A DNA stretch of 64,000 nucleotides from Phytophthora colocasiae (lineage: Eukaryota > Oomycota > Peronosporomycetes > Peronosporales > Peronosporaceae). Location of the stretch: positions 124,001 to 188,000 of the forward strand of contig JAGKQI010000080.1 of NCBI GenBank assembly GCA_018806915.1, written 5' to 3'. Positions 52,445 to 64,000 of this stretch are shown one piece after another. The notes below the pieces were generated by a model that saw only the letters and a list, made by a program, of their open reading frames with translations, made no database searches and was not told where the DNA came from. Each line of letters opens with the position of its first letter. Positions within the stretch are counted from its first letter, which is position 1. Position numbers and translations under genes: made by a program.

Positions 52445-55385
52445 GATAATGATCAACAATGCATGGCTACTTTTGCCCAAGAATCAACCATACCTTCTGG
52501 AAATTCAGGAAACAAGTTACCTGAGATCGCTGAAAACACTGACCCGACATCAGACGACACAGTGTCGTTCAGGTTGAAGGATGGCGAGTGTTATGGCTGG
52601 TGGGAGGATAACTATCCTGATCGTTCGAAGAGGGATGTGGTGATGGTGTATGGTGCTGTGAATGACCATCGGACCAAGATTCTCTTGGACACTGGTACGA
52701 CCATAAATATTCTGAGTTACGACTTTGCGCGTAAGCTCGGACTCAGACTTAAGTCGCACAAGCAGACCAAGGTGTCAGGGATGGGTGGTGTTCCAACATA
52801 TATTGGTGCCAGCGCTGAGATCAAGTTGACACTTGGTATACATTGTGGATGTTTGGGTCGCGAATATCGGTGAAGGAATTGATGTGCTTTTGGGGATGAG
52901 TTTTATGTTTGCTGCTGGAGTGAGAATTAGCGCTCGTGAAGGTCTGGTGTCGTTACCAGACGAAGTGGTGGTGATGATGTGCAATTGGGAACCTGGTGAT
53001 CACATTGGTCGTAACAGGTCGGTTAGACCAACTGAGGCGGTTCTTCTGAGTCCGGGTGAAGAATTTATTGTCCGAATTGACTATGGACCATCGAACCCCC
53101 AAAGGGAAGTCGTGTGGGCCGGACGCGGTGATCGGTGGGTTACTCAGCTGATTTATGCGGCTCGATCTTGGCCTGTGGCCGTTCGCGTGGTAAATATATC
53201 TGATAAGAACACGTGGGTCAATGAACTCTCCGATGTCGCGAGGATCGTGGAGTATGGTTTCTTCCCAAGGCATGGACGTTTCGTGTGTCCAGGCTCCGCT
53301 GCTTATCGTGACTGGGAAGTTCTGATTCTGGAAAGCACCCCGTCACCAGAGACTAAGAAACGTATGAAGAGAGAAGCGGAGTTGGAGGCTCTGATGCCGC
53401 AACCCCCGTGTGTAGATCGCCCAGACTACCCATGTCCGACTGAAATACTGCAACGACCAAGGTTCGATAACGCTCGAGTACAGTTCGTGAAACCAGATTC
53501 ATCACAGACCGTGAAGCGAGTGCGCTTCGCCCTGGATGCATCCACCCAGACAGAGAATGGTTGCCACAATGAATCAACGGGAAGTGCGGACATCAGTATA
53601 GATACCAGAGATTTGAAAACATTCTCTGAAAGTACTTCGCATAAAGACCCTGATGACACCTCTGTTGCTTTCGACGGTGATGTCTTAGACTCGAAATCTG
53701 AGTGTCTCCAAGATAATCTTCAGACTCCGGAGTTGCTTGCAGATGATCTGGACTTGATGGACGAGTCTTGGGATATCCCCATTCAGAGGATGCCTGGAAC
53801 ACCTGTGGAAAAATTACGAGTGGAATACGAGCGGTGCATGAACGTTTCGAATGAAGAGTTGGACCTGGAGCCAAGTGTGTATATGCGAGAAGGCACGGAA
53901 CTCCTCGCTCAATTACGCGACCAACTGGTCATGTTGCCTGAGCTGGAAGAGTTGACACCAGAGTGTGATATCGATAACGCTGATGTTGGAGAACCAGGAA
54001 AGACGACCCCAGAAATGGAGAAGAAACTGCGTGATATTCTGAGGCACCACAGGAAAATATTCCTGGGAGATGGCAATGCAGCGCCCGCACCGGCAAGGGG
54101 CGTGGTCTGTGATCTGGATGTGGGAGATGCCAAACCGGTAGCTCAACGTCCGAGATCCGTCGCTCCTCATCTCATGCTGAAGGTGTACGAGCTTCTAAAG
54201 AAACTCCTGGAAACTGGTTTGATCGAGTACTCCAACTCGCCATGGGCATCTCCTATCGTGATCGTTCTAAAGAAGAATGGTGTTGACATACGAATGTGCA
54301 TCGACTACCGCATTGTGAATGGCTTTATTCAACTATCACGTTACCCTCTGCCTCTTATTGACGACCTTCTAATCGGTTTTGAGGCTGCTATGTGGTTCAT
54401 GAGCCTAGAAATGGCTAGCGGTTTCTGGGCGATCAGGATGACGAAGCGTGCGCGATTGATATCAGCTTTCGTTTGTCCGTTTGGACACTTTCAGTGGGTG
54501 AGAATGCCGTTTGGTCTGAAAAACGCCCCTCTTGTGTATCAGGCTATGTTGGATAATTGCCTGTGGGGATTCGTGAGACTGTCACCAGAAGAAGAAGCTG
54601 AAGTTGATGCGGAGGTTCTGGAATTTCTGCAACTCCAGCCTCAGAACTCTGAAAAACACCTTTCAGACTCTGAGAACCATACCCTGATTTCAGAGATGCC
54701 AGCACTCACAAGTCAGATGACTGTCTTTCAGAGGAATATTCCCGTCCCCACTTGCATGGGCCCAGTCCTGGGGAGGAGTTCATACATCGACGACATCGCA
54801 CACGGAGCACCGACTTGGGACCAACTATGTGACGACTTGAACGCCCTGCTATTCAGACTTCGTTATTGGAACATTTCTGTGAGTTTGCCCAAGAGCGATT
54901 TCGGGAAGTTGTCACCGTACCTCTCCCACGAAATCAGTGCCGAAGGTCTGAGGGCAACACCCAAGATCGTCAAAGGAGTTGAAGAACTGCCATTTCCGTC
55001 CACGCTGAAGGGAGTTCAGAGTTTCATGGGAAGCCTCAATTATTACAACAAGTTTATTGAGGATTTACAGGTGATCGCTGCTACCCTCTACGAGCTGACG
55101 GACGAGCAGATTCGTGCTGGACGAGACCTGACTCGTGCGAAAGAGGCATTCGAGATTCTGAAACGCAAGATAGTCTCTACTCCACTACTCAGACACCCAG
55201 ACTGAACCAGACCGTTTGTTGTCATTCCGCACGCGAACCCTTAGGTAGCCTCGGCAGTCTTGGGACAGGAATATGAGCGAATAATTCACCCGGTCCGGTT
55301 CACAGGTCGTGTCCTGAATGATGCTGAACTCAGGTATCATATCGCTGAGAAAGAGGTGATCGCGATTCTCAGAGTTTTGGAGCGA
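52445..55385 (+). pseudogene. pol: element D pol: protease, RT, truncated RNase H
   Basis: Protease TKILLDTGTTINILSYDFA near 52680 and DVLLGMSFMFAAGVRI near 52880, with a frame change near 52840. After a long linker RT begins near 54100 (GVVCDLDVGDAKPVAQRPRS) and has NSPWASPIVIVLKKNGVDI, SLEMASGFWAIRM and the YIDD box (SYIDDIAHGAPTWD) near 54780. A TGA at about 55203 is followed by the start of RNase H (LRYHIAEKEVIAILRVLE). The sequence then switches at about 55385 into the RT of C5. The rest of RNase H, integrase and the 3' LTR are absent. Confidence 0.88.
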
Positions 55386-58300
55386 AGATCATCCAAGTCT
55401 CTACGTCACCGTGGGCCTCGCCAATTGTCGTGATCATCAAGAAGAATGGCGTTGACATTAGGCTCTGCATCGACTACAGGTTGGTGAACAGCCTGACGAG
55501 GTTGATGGTATATCCTATGCCTCTCATCAACGATCTACTGGAGGATCTCGACGCCGTGTTGTGGTACTGTTCTCTCGATATGGCCAGCGGTTTTTGGTCT
55601 CCATGACGGATCGCGCAAGGGCCATCTCGGCATTTATCACTCCGTTGGGATTGTTTGAGTGGAACCGGATGCCGTTTGGTCTCAAGAATGCCCCGCAGAT
55701 CTACCAGCGTTTGTTGGACAACGCCCTCTATGGATTCCTACGGATCCCGCCTACGACCGGATCCGGATCCGCATTGGATCTTTTCCGAGATGGGATCCCA
55801 GAGACGAACGGTGAACAGTCTGTACTAGGACGAAGATCGTATATTGATGACATCTTAGTGACCGCTGGATCCTGGGATCACCTGTGCGAACGAGTGCGTT
55901 TGCTGCTAGAAGCTTGTGACAAGTGGAACCTGTCGATTAGCGTGGCCAAGAGTTTTTGGGGCCTGAAGAAGGTTGACTACCTGGGACACAGAGTGTCTGG
56001 CGAAGGACTAGAGGCACATCCGAAGGATCGAGAAGCGCTGATAAATCTTGCATTCCCGAGATCACTGCGGGCTATGCAATCTTTCTTGGGTAGCCTAAAT
56101 TACTACGCTCGATTCATCGAAGACATGGCGGTCTACGCGTCGGTACTCTACGAACTGAGGGAGGTCGACTTCGCGGAGTTGAGATCCAGCCGCAAGACCC
56201 TGCAGCCAACCGACTCCGTGATCAAGAATCCTTAGGATCCGTCGAGTCCGAGAGATCCTGATGAGAAGTGGATCCGCGCTTCAGCGGCCTTCGAGGCCCT
56301 GAAGAAGAAGATCGCTATGACTCCTACGCTTCAGCATTTTGATCCCGATAAACAACCGGTGGTGATTGTCTACGCCAGCGAATGGGCCATTTCAGCTTCC
56401 CTGACGCAGGATCACGACGGGATCTACATGCCGGTGATGTTCGCCAGCAGATCTCTGAAGCCGAGCGAAATAAACTACGGGATCGTGGAGAAAGAAGTGC
56501 TAGCCCTGTTAAGGATCCTGGATCTCGGGTATTCCATGTTGGTTGGACGACGGATCCGGATCCTGACCAGGCACTCTACCCTTGGATGGCTTTTCCGCTC
56601 CACTGGATTGCAAGGAAGATTGGGCCAATGGGAAGCGCTGTTATCGCCTTGGGCTTTGGAGATCACGAGTGTACGAAAGGGGAGGACGAGATCCTCGGAT
56701 CCCTAGCCGCAAGTATCACCCCGAGATCCGAGGTGGATCAAGCCCTAGTGAACATCGCCCCGAGGAAGGAACCACGCCGAGCGATCCGGATGCCAATACC
56801 GACCGTAGGACCGGAGGAAGAGTTGTGGGTGGTTAGTTTCGACGGATCCGCCAGGGTGAAACGTGGCGGAGGATCCTTCAGCGCGATCGCCTGGAAGTTA
56901 CCTGAATGGAAGGTGATTATGGCAGCATCTCATATACCAGAGAGCCTGACAGTTAACGAAGCGGAGTACAACGGACTTCTATTATGTTTCGAGTTACTCG
57001 AGGATCTGGCTAAGGGGCGACTTGTTATCTGCGGAGATTCGAATCTGGTGATCCGCCAGATGCGCGGCGAGATCGACTGTAAAGCGCCGGCCCTGACGTT
57101 ACTGAGACAGAAGAGCGCTAATGCGGTTTCGGGACTGGCCGGATCACGACCTGCTACATGTGAAACGAGCGTGGAACGCAAGCGCCGACAGCTTGGCCAG
57201 TGCAGCAGTTCAACGAGAGAGCGGGACTACAATCGACCAAGGGGCGGATCGCGAGGATCTCGTCACTTTGAATCGGTTGGATGATATTCTGGCCTCGGGA
57301 TCCGAGGATCCGACACCACGGATCAGTGCAGTTGCTACTCGAAGACAAGCCAGAGAGGGGCGACCCCGAGTACTCGACGAGGAGTCCGTGCAACGGCTGA
57401 GGATCGACCGGATCCGGCAAGCCCAGGACGAAGAAACATGGATCTTCAACCTGAAGTCGTTCCTGCGGGGACAGCTGACGGATCTGACTACGGCCGAAGC
57501 CAAGACGTGCCGTCTGCTAGCAGACAATTTCGAGTTGGACGAGGATGAGTTGTTGTTCTATTGCACGCCGTCACGAAGGGCCGAAGCCGATCGAGATGGA
57601 CTGTTACGACTGGTTATACCGGAGACGCTCCAGGCGGACCTGCTGCATCATTATCATAGCAGTTTAGAAGGAGGACATCAAGGGATCGGCCATACGTACC
57701 AGAGGATCAAGGATCACTTCTACTGGAGAGGGCTATTCAAATCTGTACAGCAGTTCGTTGGAGAATGCGTGGATTGCGAAACAGGCAAGGGGCGACCCAC
57801 CATTCGGGGTGTGTCACCAGGCAATATTCAAGCCACCTACCCGTTTCAAGTAATCGCTATGGATCACATACCCTCGCTGCCAAGATCCGAGAACGGGAAC
57901 ACTGAACTCCTGGTATGGGTGGATTTCTTTACGGGTTATGTGATCGTCAATGCGAATGACTCGCGAACGGCCCAGGCCATCGCGGAGTCGTATGAGATTT
58001 GCGTGTTTCGTCGATTCAGAGCCAGCCAGGTGATCCGACACGACCGAGAACCCGGCTTCATGTCAGACTTTTTCCGTGCTTTCAACCGGATCCTGGGCCA
58101 GCGCCAGAGAGCCACTATGGCCTATCGACCACAGTCAAATGGCACCGCTGAGCGAATGGTGCAGACGATCACTCGAGCGATCAAGATGTATGTTCAGGAT
58201 CCCAACCAGCGAGACTGGGACGAATATGCCGAACGCCTAACCTTCGCCTTGAACACTGCGCAAGATCGGACCAGGGGCGACACGCCATTTTACCTTGCAC

Positions 58301-59020
58301 ATGGTTGGGATCCCAAGACGACTCTGGAAGCAACGCTCTCCGTGGGGAGTACCGGACGCCGGGATGTAGATCCACGACGCTGGAGGTATAGGATCCAGCG
58401 ACACTACCAACAGGCCAGAGCGGAAGTGACGACCGTCTGAAGCGAGCGATCTCGGATCGCGCCGATAAGCAGAACGAGGCGGCGACTCAACACTCCATCG
58501 AGACCGGATCCCAAGTCTGGCTGTTCCTGGACAGAGTCAAGGATGGATATGCCAAGAAACTGGGTCACCTGTGGCATGGACCGTTCCGCGCGTGGCGGAA
58601 ATGACGAACGAGTATGCAGCCCGCCTGGAGATCGCCGGTACTGACTACCAGTTGTTCCCGGTGGTGCACATCTCCAAATTGAAGGCAGTCAAGACATTTC
58701 CGGATCGACCGAAGATCCAGTTGACGGTGAACGAGACGGATCGTCTAGATTTTGACGAAGCCTTATTACCAGAAGACAGCTGGGATCGGGATCTGGAAGA
58801 CGGTGAGTTCGAGGTTGAACAGATCGTGGATGTCAGGACTGGACGACCCACTCGATATGGCCGGATCCGGCGAGAATTCCAAGTTTTCTGGAAAGGGTAC
58901 GAGGATCCTACTTGGGTAGATGAAGCAGATTTGAACTGCGGCGCGTTACTGCACAAATTTCTCCAAGAACGGAGCAAGAGGAATCGGTTCCAAGCGATGC
59001 AGTCACATGAAGAAGAGTAG
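55386..59020 (+). pseudogene. pol: C5 pol: RT, two RNases H, integrase, chromodomain
   Basis: Begins inside RT (STSPWASPIVVIIKKNGVDI), with YIDDILVTAGSW near 55840. Gypsy RNase H at 56330-56560. Second RNase H at 56820-57230 (VSFDGSARVKRGGGS, NEAEYNGLL, CGDSNLVIRQMRGE, NASADSLASAA). Integrase has zinc His and Cys pairs (HHYHSSLEGGHQG, CVDCETGKG) at 57640-57785 and a DDE triad in IAMDHIPS (57855), RHDREPGF (58040) and QSNGTAERM (58140). A stop occurs at 58438-58440. The chromodomain at 58806-58960 has FEVEQIVDVRTGRPTRYGRI and WKGYEDPTWVDEADL. Frame changes lie near 55600, 56665, 57115, 58440 and 58600. Integrase is intact as a frame, unlike in C3. Confidence 0.9.
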
Positions 59021-59519
59021 CCGAGGGGCGGATTTTTTTTTTCGTTGGTGAGGGCGCTTATCAGTGCGAAAAGAAGAAGACTCGCAGCTTACTGCGAGTG
59101 GACACGATGTATGTTTGTATATGAAAAAAAGAAGACCGATTTCTGGAGAGGGCTGGAAGGCAGGATCAGAACCTACGCTCGGATCCCGTCTAGATCTCGA
59201 GTTTGGAGCGAATTTTCTACCTGGATCCTCGGGACTCATAATGGGATCTGTTTTGGAAGTTGGATCTCCGGATCCCGAGGCCGGATCCTCGGATCCTCGA
59301 AGTGGATCCAGTTTGGAAGTTGGATCTCCGGATCCCGAGGCCGGATCCTCAGATCTCTAAGTCGGATTCGTGGATCCGAAGGCTGGATCCCCAGTTTTTG
59401 ATGTTGGATCCTACAATCTCTCGAAATGCATCTTAACAAAATCGAAGATGGAGGACATGGATACCAGGTGAAGAAGACAGAAGACGGACAAGAAGATATA
59501 TGGAGTTACGCGATGCTGC
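59021..59519. other. gap between convergent genes of C5, with a 60-bp tandem duplication
   Basis: No gene. The stretch 59253-59290 is repeated exactly 60 bp later at 59313-59350, in a GGATCC-rich context. A T-run at 59033-59042 may serve transcript ends. Confidence 0.6.
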
Positions 59520-62500
59520 TTACAAAGTTCTGGCCCTGGCGGTGTCAGCATCGAAATCAGGCAGCAATCGGACGAACTTCATGGAGAGTCGACCGGTGCC
59601 AAGGTTGGGGTGAGAGGATCCAGACCGGTAGTGGGTACGCCAAGGATCTTTACGATCACAATCGTCGAGGGCAGCTAAGAGGCTCTGTGGAGGATCCGCT
59701 CCGGTGTCGGCTGCCTCAGCTCCATGATACCAGGTGACGTCTTCCATCGGTACGGGGAAGTGGACAAAGTGTGGATCTAACCACAGATCCAGGTCGCAAC
59801 ACCCCGTCAGACGCATCCTCTCGAAGATCTTGCTCTGAAGCTTGCGGTAGTTGTTCCGGGCATGGGACCCGCGATTCTTTCGGTGACAATAGAAGCTTGT
59901 GAACCAATTGTCCGACTTCCGAAGCTCCATAGAGATGGGGAACGAGTGCGTGCATTCCCAGATCGCTTGCAGGTTGGCAGCCTCAAATGCGTCATACCAG
60001 CTCAGGATCTCCGCGAGATGGGGTGACAAGTCGGCTTGAAAGGTGTAAGGCGGCGGAGACTGGGACCCCAGACCCTTCCATGGCTCCGTCGCGTACAACT
60101 CGGTAATTTGCGCCTTGAAGATTAGACCTGGAGCGTAGCTGGACGGATCCATAGCACCACGACGGACACGAAGGGGAAACAGCCACCCTGGGCGATAACA
60201 AGCGGTCAGGGCACCGGCAGAGAGTGTTTGCAGACTCAGAAGGCTGACTTGGTCTGCGATCCAAGGGGTCACCTCTTCGGGGGACATCTCGCGTGGATCC
60301 CGAACAGCTGGAACGAACTCTTCTAGTGGGCCGTACGCCTCGAACTGAAGCCCAACAGTGCTTTCGAGAGAATCCGTCTGGTGAACCTCGGGGGACGCAG
60401 AACGTGAAGGGCTGGATGCAACACTGCGGATCTCGATAGGAGCAGACGCCGACCTGGCCCCCGACGAACGCCGACGCAGTTCCGACCGAGAGCGCGACAT
60501 GGCGGCCTTCAACTGTTCTTCTTCAGATTCCCCCGACTCGCTGCCCGAGCCGGATCCTGGGTCGTCTCCCGCACCGGATCCAGCTGGACTCTTTCACCGG
60601 AGCCCTGTGATCCCTTATGGGGCTTGGCAGCGGTAGCGGAAGGCTTCGCGGGGGCCGTCGGATCCGGGATCTCTGAGGGTGCACTCGGCAGGGGTGCCTC
60701 AGCTGACTTGTCCGGAGATGGAACACGCTTGGGATCCGCCGAGCTTTGATCCTCCCCCGGTCGCTCTTGCGCCGCGTCCCCGAAGTCGAGATCCGGATTG
60801 TCAGTCGCATCACCCGCTGTTTTGGAAGCGGGGACAGGTGCAGGCTTGGACACAGCGGCGGAAGGATCTGCGAGATCAGCCTGACGTGAGATCTTGTGCG
60901 GCGGCTCTTCTGTTGGGACAGAAGTTTCGCGTCGACGACGTTTAGCGGGAGAACCTTCATGGGAAGTAGAAGACTCCGACTGCACGCTTGGGGCATTCGA
61001 GGAGCTACGCATCGCCATGGAGGCAATCGAAGCTAAATTACGGAGAGCCGACGTGCGCTCGTCAATCACACTACGATGCTCCTCCTCCAAGGCGGCATGT
61101 TCCTGCTCGAGCACGTCATACTTTGTCTTGAGATCCTGATGATCACGACGAAGACGCTCAAGGTCTTCTCCGTTGGCCACCATTTGCGCCAGCGACGCAG
61201 TCAGCTGTTCCGATTCGCTCTTCACACGCTGGATCTCGGCCCCTTGGTGCTGAATGACCTGGTCCTTCCCGGCGAGGGCTTGCCTTGCCTGATCGCGTTC
61301 AAGGGTTATCGTAGAGATCTTCTGAATCGCTTTATCCAGTTCCTGAGTCGCTGCTGTGGACGCCCGGGCAGCCTCGTCGCGCTCGAGACGGATCCGATCG
61401 AGATCCATGCGTATCTTCCTCTGTTCCGACGACTGGTTTCGGATCCGATCGAGCTCACGTTCGACCTTCTCTCTGGCTTGGTCCGCTCGATCGCGTTGAC
61501 GTTTTACTTTCAGCAGATCATCTTCGGCCCTCTGGAGACTCTTCTCGGCGCTCTGACGCTTGGATATGTTCTTCTCAGACCGCCTCTGTTGACGCTCCAT
61601 CTCTTCGCGGGCGCTGAGGTTCTCTTGCTTCAGACGCGCCAGGGCTTCGCTGGCCCGGTCGAGTTTCTGGACAGTATGCGTATGAACCCGATGGAGCTCC
61701 CCACGTCGACGTTCTGATTTGGCGAGAAGACTCTCCAGCTCATTGACCCTCTCGTTCCGAACATGAAGATCCAGTTTGAGCGACTCGACAGTCTTAACGA
61801 GATTTTGATTGGGGAGCTGCTTGAGCGACTCACGCAGCTGGTCACGGTGGGCCCGAAGATCCTCAATCTTGTGTGCTTGTTGGTCGCAGCGAATGGATGA
61901 CTCCGCTAGCTGGACACTGGTGCGATTTCGCTCGAGTAAGGCCGCATCTCGCGCGGTCTCCGTGTCTTTCAACCTCTCTTCCAATTCCGTTGAACGCTCT
62001 AACAGTTCCGAAGATTTTTCGCTTCGCGTTGATGCTCAAGCTCTTGAGCCAACCGTACCACGGATGGATCCTCCGCAGAGGTGTCTTCCCCAGCAATCTG
62101 CCGCTCGAGTCCGACTACATAGTCCTGTAAAACAGCATAGGCTTCTGCTGAAGAGACCTCTAGATCCGAGTATTGGGCCTTGAGGACGTCGAGCTCACGC
62201 AAGTGATCCTTGAGCCGATCCAGATCTTGCACCGCTTCCGCATCCTTCTGCTTCGCCAGTCGGAGAGCAGTTTGAGAAACATCATACCGAAGCTGCGCGA
62301 AGTCAATGAACGCTTGAGCAAGGTTTAGGTGAGGCTGCAGCAGGTTATGAAGCTCTTCATTATGCTTCCGGGCTGCGGTGAGATCCTGGAGCACTTGCTG
62401 ATAGCCGGTCTGCATCTCGACGTATCCATCAGACAGAGACTGGAGAGAATCAACGGCCGCATGCGCAGGATCCAGATTTGGAATCGTAGGAGTGGCGGCT

Positions 62501-62577
62501 GCCGTGAAATCAGAGGGAGCTTGGTCGCAATGGGGACACGGAGGCGGAGCCGCAGAGCGATCATGGCCGAAGAACAC
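59520..62577 (-). pseudogene. C5 antisense coiled-coil gene with conserved C-terminal domain
   Basis: The ATG at 62577 (MFFGHDRSAAPPPCPHCD) lies 136 bp from the 3' LTR, on the strand opposite to pol. Frames 62577-62000 and 61984-60560 form one long coiled coil (LDRLKDHLRELDVLKAQYSD, DELERLRR-type heptads, KVERELDRIRNQSSEQR). After an acidic linker (SGSGSESGESEEEQLKAAM) the last 330 codons (to 59520) hold the conserved domain with GWLFPLR, ATEPWKGLG, IWECTHSFPIS, DLDLWLDPHFVHFPVPMEDV and DPWRTHYRS. Only about two frameshifts (near 62020 and 60580) break roughly 1,010 codons, so it is as well kept as pol. Homologous to the C3 gene. Self-association is inferred from the coiled coil; the role is unknown. 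Confidence 0.75.
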
Positions 62578-62713
62578 GGTGGTGTACGCGGAGGAACAGT
62601 CGTCGGCAGGCCGATGCAGAGACGGCGATTTGAGGAATGACGAGCCAACTTGGAATTTTGTATGGGAACGACGTGATGCCGTTGTGCGGCAACAACATCG
62701 TCCCAGGGGCGAT

Positions 62714-63790
62714 TGTGGTGAAGTGGATTCAAATCAAGCCAGACGGGACGCAGAACGACCTGACGTGCGACAGTGGTGCTACGATAAGGACAGGTCCTTG
62801 GAACCGGGTACCTACTCTAGGGCGGACCCTAAGTTAGGATCCACTTGGCCTGGCTGACCTAAGTTCGGATCCCACAGTCCTAAGTGCGGATCCCACGGTA
62901 CTAAGTGCGGATCCTTCAGAACCCAGATCCTCGGATCCAGACGTCGAGATCCAGATCCAAGATCCTCGGATCCAGATGCCGGATCTCCAAGATCCGAGAT
63001 CCGCGGATCCCGAAGCTGGATCCTCAAGATCCAAGATCCCGAGATCCAGATCCAAGATCCTCCTGGTTGGGGGGATCTTGGTCTTGGACTCGAAGATCTT
63101 GTGGATCCTTGGATCCGTGGTTGCCTTGGTGGGTGTGGGGGTCCTTTTCCTTTTCCTTTACTGTTTTGCTTGCCGCCTCCTGTAGCGGTTGGTCTTGAGG
63201 GTGTTGAGAGGTCGAGGGATCCTACGGTTAAGCAATCAACACCGTTGGATCCGGGGTCTTCACTTGCGTAAGGTAAGCCGGCCAAATCGGGGATCCGGTC
63301 TTAGCTGTAGCTAGGTATGCGAAGAAACTTGCAGGAAGACTAAGGGGAGGCCAATACACTATCCTCTTCCCTTGTCTGAGGTCCTGAAGAAAACCACTTG
63401 CGCACTAGAAGGTAAATTCGACTCTCTGATTTATGGTTATCCAGTTTCTCATCCTGTACCCTATCTTTTCCATCTCAAATCTCTATCTTGGATCATGCTG
63501 GCTCTCCTGCAACTTCTACACTATGTCGATGTCTTGGATCTTGAGGATCCGGCTTCAGGATCCGACCTGTGTGCAGGAACCCCCACGCAAGTCCAACCTC
63601 CCAAGTCCCCGCCTAGGAAGTTCAAGCCCTCACGCCTGTGTACACTCTCCCGTTCCTAAGAGAGCAGATCCCGCCCACTGACGGGTACACAAGGTGAGCC
63701 TCAGCAACCCCACGGTTATCGGAGTACCCCCTCCGTTAGTCAGTGTCTGGGCGCCGTGTGTGAACGTTGGACCAGCGGATCTGTGGCGGC
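62714..63790 (+). repeat. 3' LTR of C5, diverged LTR-C
   Basis: Starts TGTGGTGAAGTGG after the purine-rich CCAGGGGCGAT. It contains diverged LTR-C landmarks: 22-23 bp repeats near 62820-62920, the TAAGGTAAGCCGGCC segment near 63270, and the CCCTCCGTTAGTC-GTGTCTGGGCG segment near 63730-63750. The right limit is uncertain because similarity fades after 63750. Confidence 0.7.
62830..63070. repeat. GATC-dense microrepeat block in the C5 LTR
   Basis: About twenty GATC tetramers in about 240 bp, mostly as GGATCC, AGATCC and CAAGATCC words. About one per 256 bp is expected by chance. Confidence 0.8.
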
Positions 63791-64000
63791 AACTTCGAGC
63801 GGCAGGCTGGACGTCCAAGCGCCCAACTGGACTGCAGACGGAGTGGAGCTACGCCAGCCCTGGGCGTAGCAGCGTTTTTGTAGGAGAGAATGCGGTCGTG
63901 GGCCACGCATTTCAGTCCGGACTACTCGAAGACTCTCCCGAAGCCTCTGACAACCTTGATGATGAGCCGCTCGAGCGTGACACGGATGAAGACGCTCATG
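63682..64000 (+). CDS. open frame running off the window, transposase-like N terminus
   Basis: Open from 63682 to the window end, with no ATG. It reads out of LTR-C-like sequence into ADLWRQLRAAGWTSKRPTGL, then SSVFVGENAVVGHAF and an acidic tail. The WRxLRxxGWTSKxPTGL pattern followed by a FxGE motif resembles an N-terminal domain I associate with oomycete transposase-like (PiggyBac-type) proteins. This is recalled pattern, not a search result. Partial. The part before about 63760 is probably LTR, not protein. Confidence 0.4.

Noticed and set aside
61076..61717. 213-codon Leu-rich plus-strand ORF
   Set aside because: Antisense shadow of the coiled-coil gene; Leu-rich translation is expected opposite a Glu/Lys/Gln-rich heptad sequence.

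Overview
This window is a dense pile of nested and mostly broken transposable elements from a eukaryotic genome. It is most likely an oomycete of the Phytophthora / downy-mildew type. The grounds are Ty3/gypsy elements with a second, archaeal-like RNase H (a combination described in oomycetes and in the plant Tat lineage), a Crinkler-type kinase-domain remnant, a MULE with a C-terminal Ulp1 protease, oomycete-like pogo and hAT elements, short GT-AG introns of 56-80 nt, and a tRNA-derived SINE. I see no intact housekeeping gene, rRNA, bacterial operon or CRISPR array. The genus is an inference.

Layout. (1) 24-8190: chromovirus A1 on the minus strand (460-bp LTR-A), inserted in the 5' coding part of a MULE. 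(2) 8191-13100: that MULE on the plus strand, with introns, a SWIM zinc finger and a Ulp1/C48 protease. (3) 13900-15449: a pogo-like transposase relic. (4) 16141-16573: a SINE with a 15-bp target duplication. (5) 16790-18490: an LTR-C fragment carrying a solo LTR-A. (6) 18593-20218: LTR-D, then a truncated Ty1/copia element (20526-22946) on the minus strand. (7) 22947-23950: a Crinkler-kinase relic between two head-to-head copia LTRs, the second of which carries a hAT element (24152-26496). (8) 26661-27450: an LTR-D piece. (9) 27451-46352: element C3 on the minus strand, interrupted by chromovirus B (29651-37913, plus strand), which is itself interrupted by a solo LTR-A (35540-36000) placed inside its chromodomain. 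(10) 46357-55385: element D on the plus strand, truncated in RNase H. (11) 55386-63790: element C5, the plus-strand sister of C3. (12) 63682-64000: an open frame running off the window.

Two signals stand out. First, families A, B and C each carry an extra gene on the strand opposite to pol. It starts 54-173 bp from the 3' LTR and converges on the chromodomain end of pol. In C3 and C5 it is recognisably the same long coiled-coil protein with a conserved C-terminal domain. Second, chromovirus A1, in both LTR and coding sequence, is built from back-to-back short perfect inverted repeats at a density far above chance.

How the parts work: in each retroelement the LTRs drive transcription, a tRNA primes at the PBS, Gag packages the RNA, and Pol (protease, RT, RNase H, integrase, often with a chromodomain that targets chromatin) copies and inserts it. 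Almost every copy here is disabled by stops, frameshifts or deletions, although the LTR pairs of A1 and B are nearly identical. That points to recent movement of already defective copies, or to later homogenisation of the LTRs.
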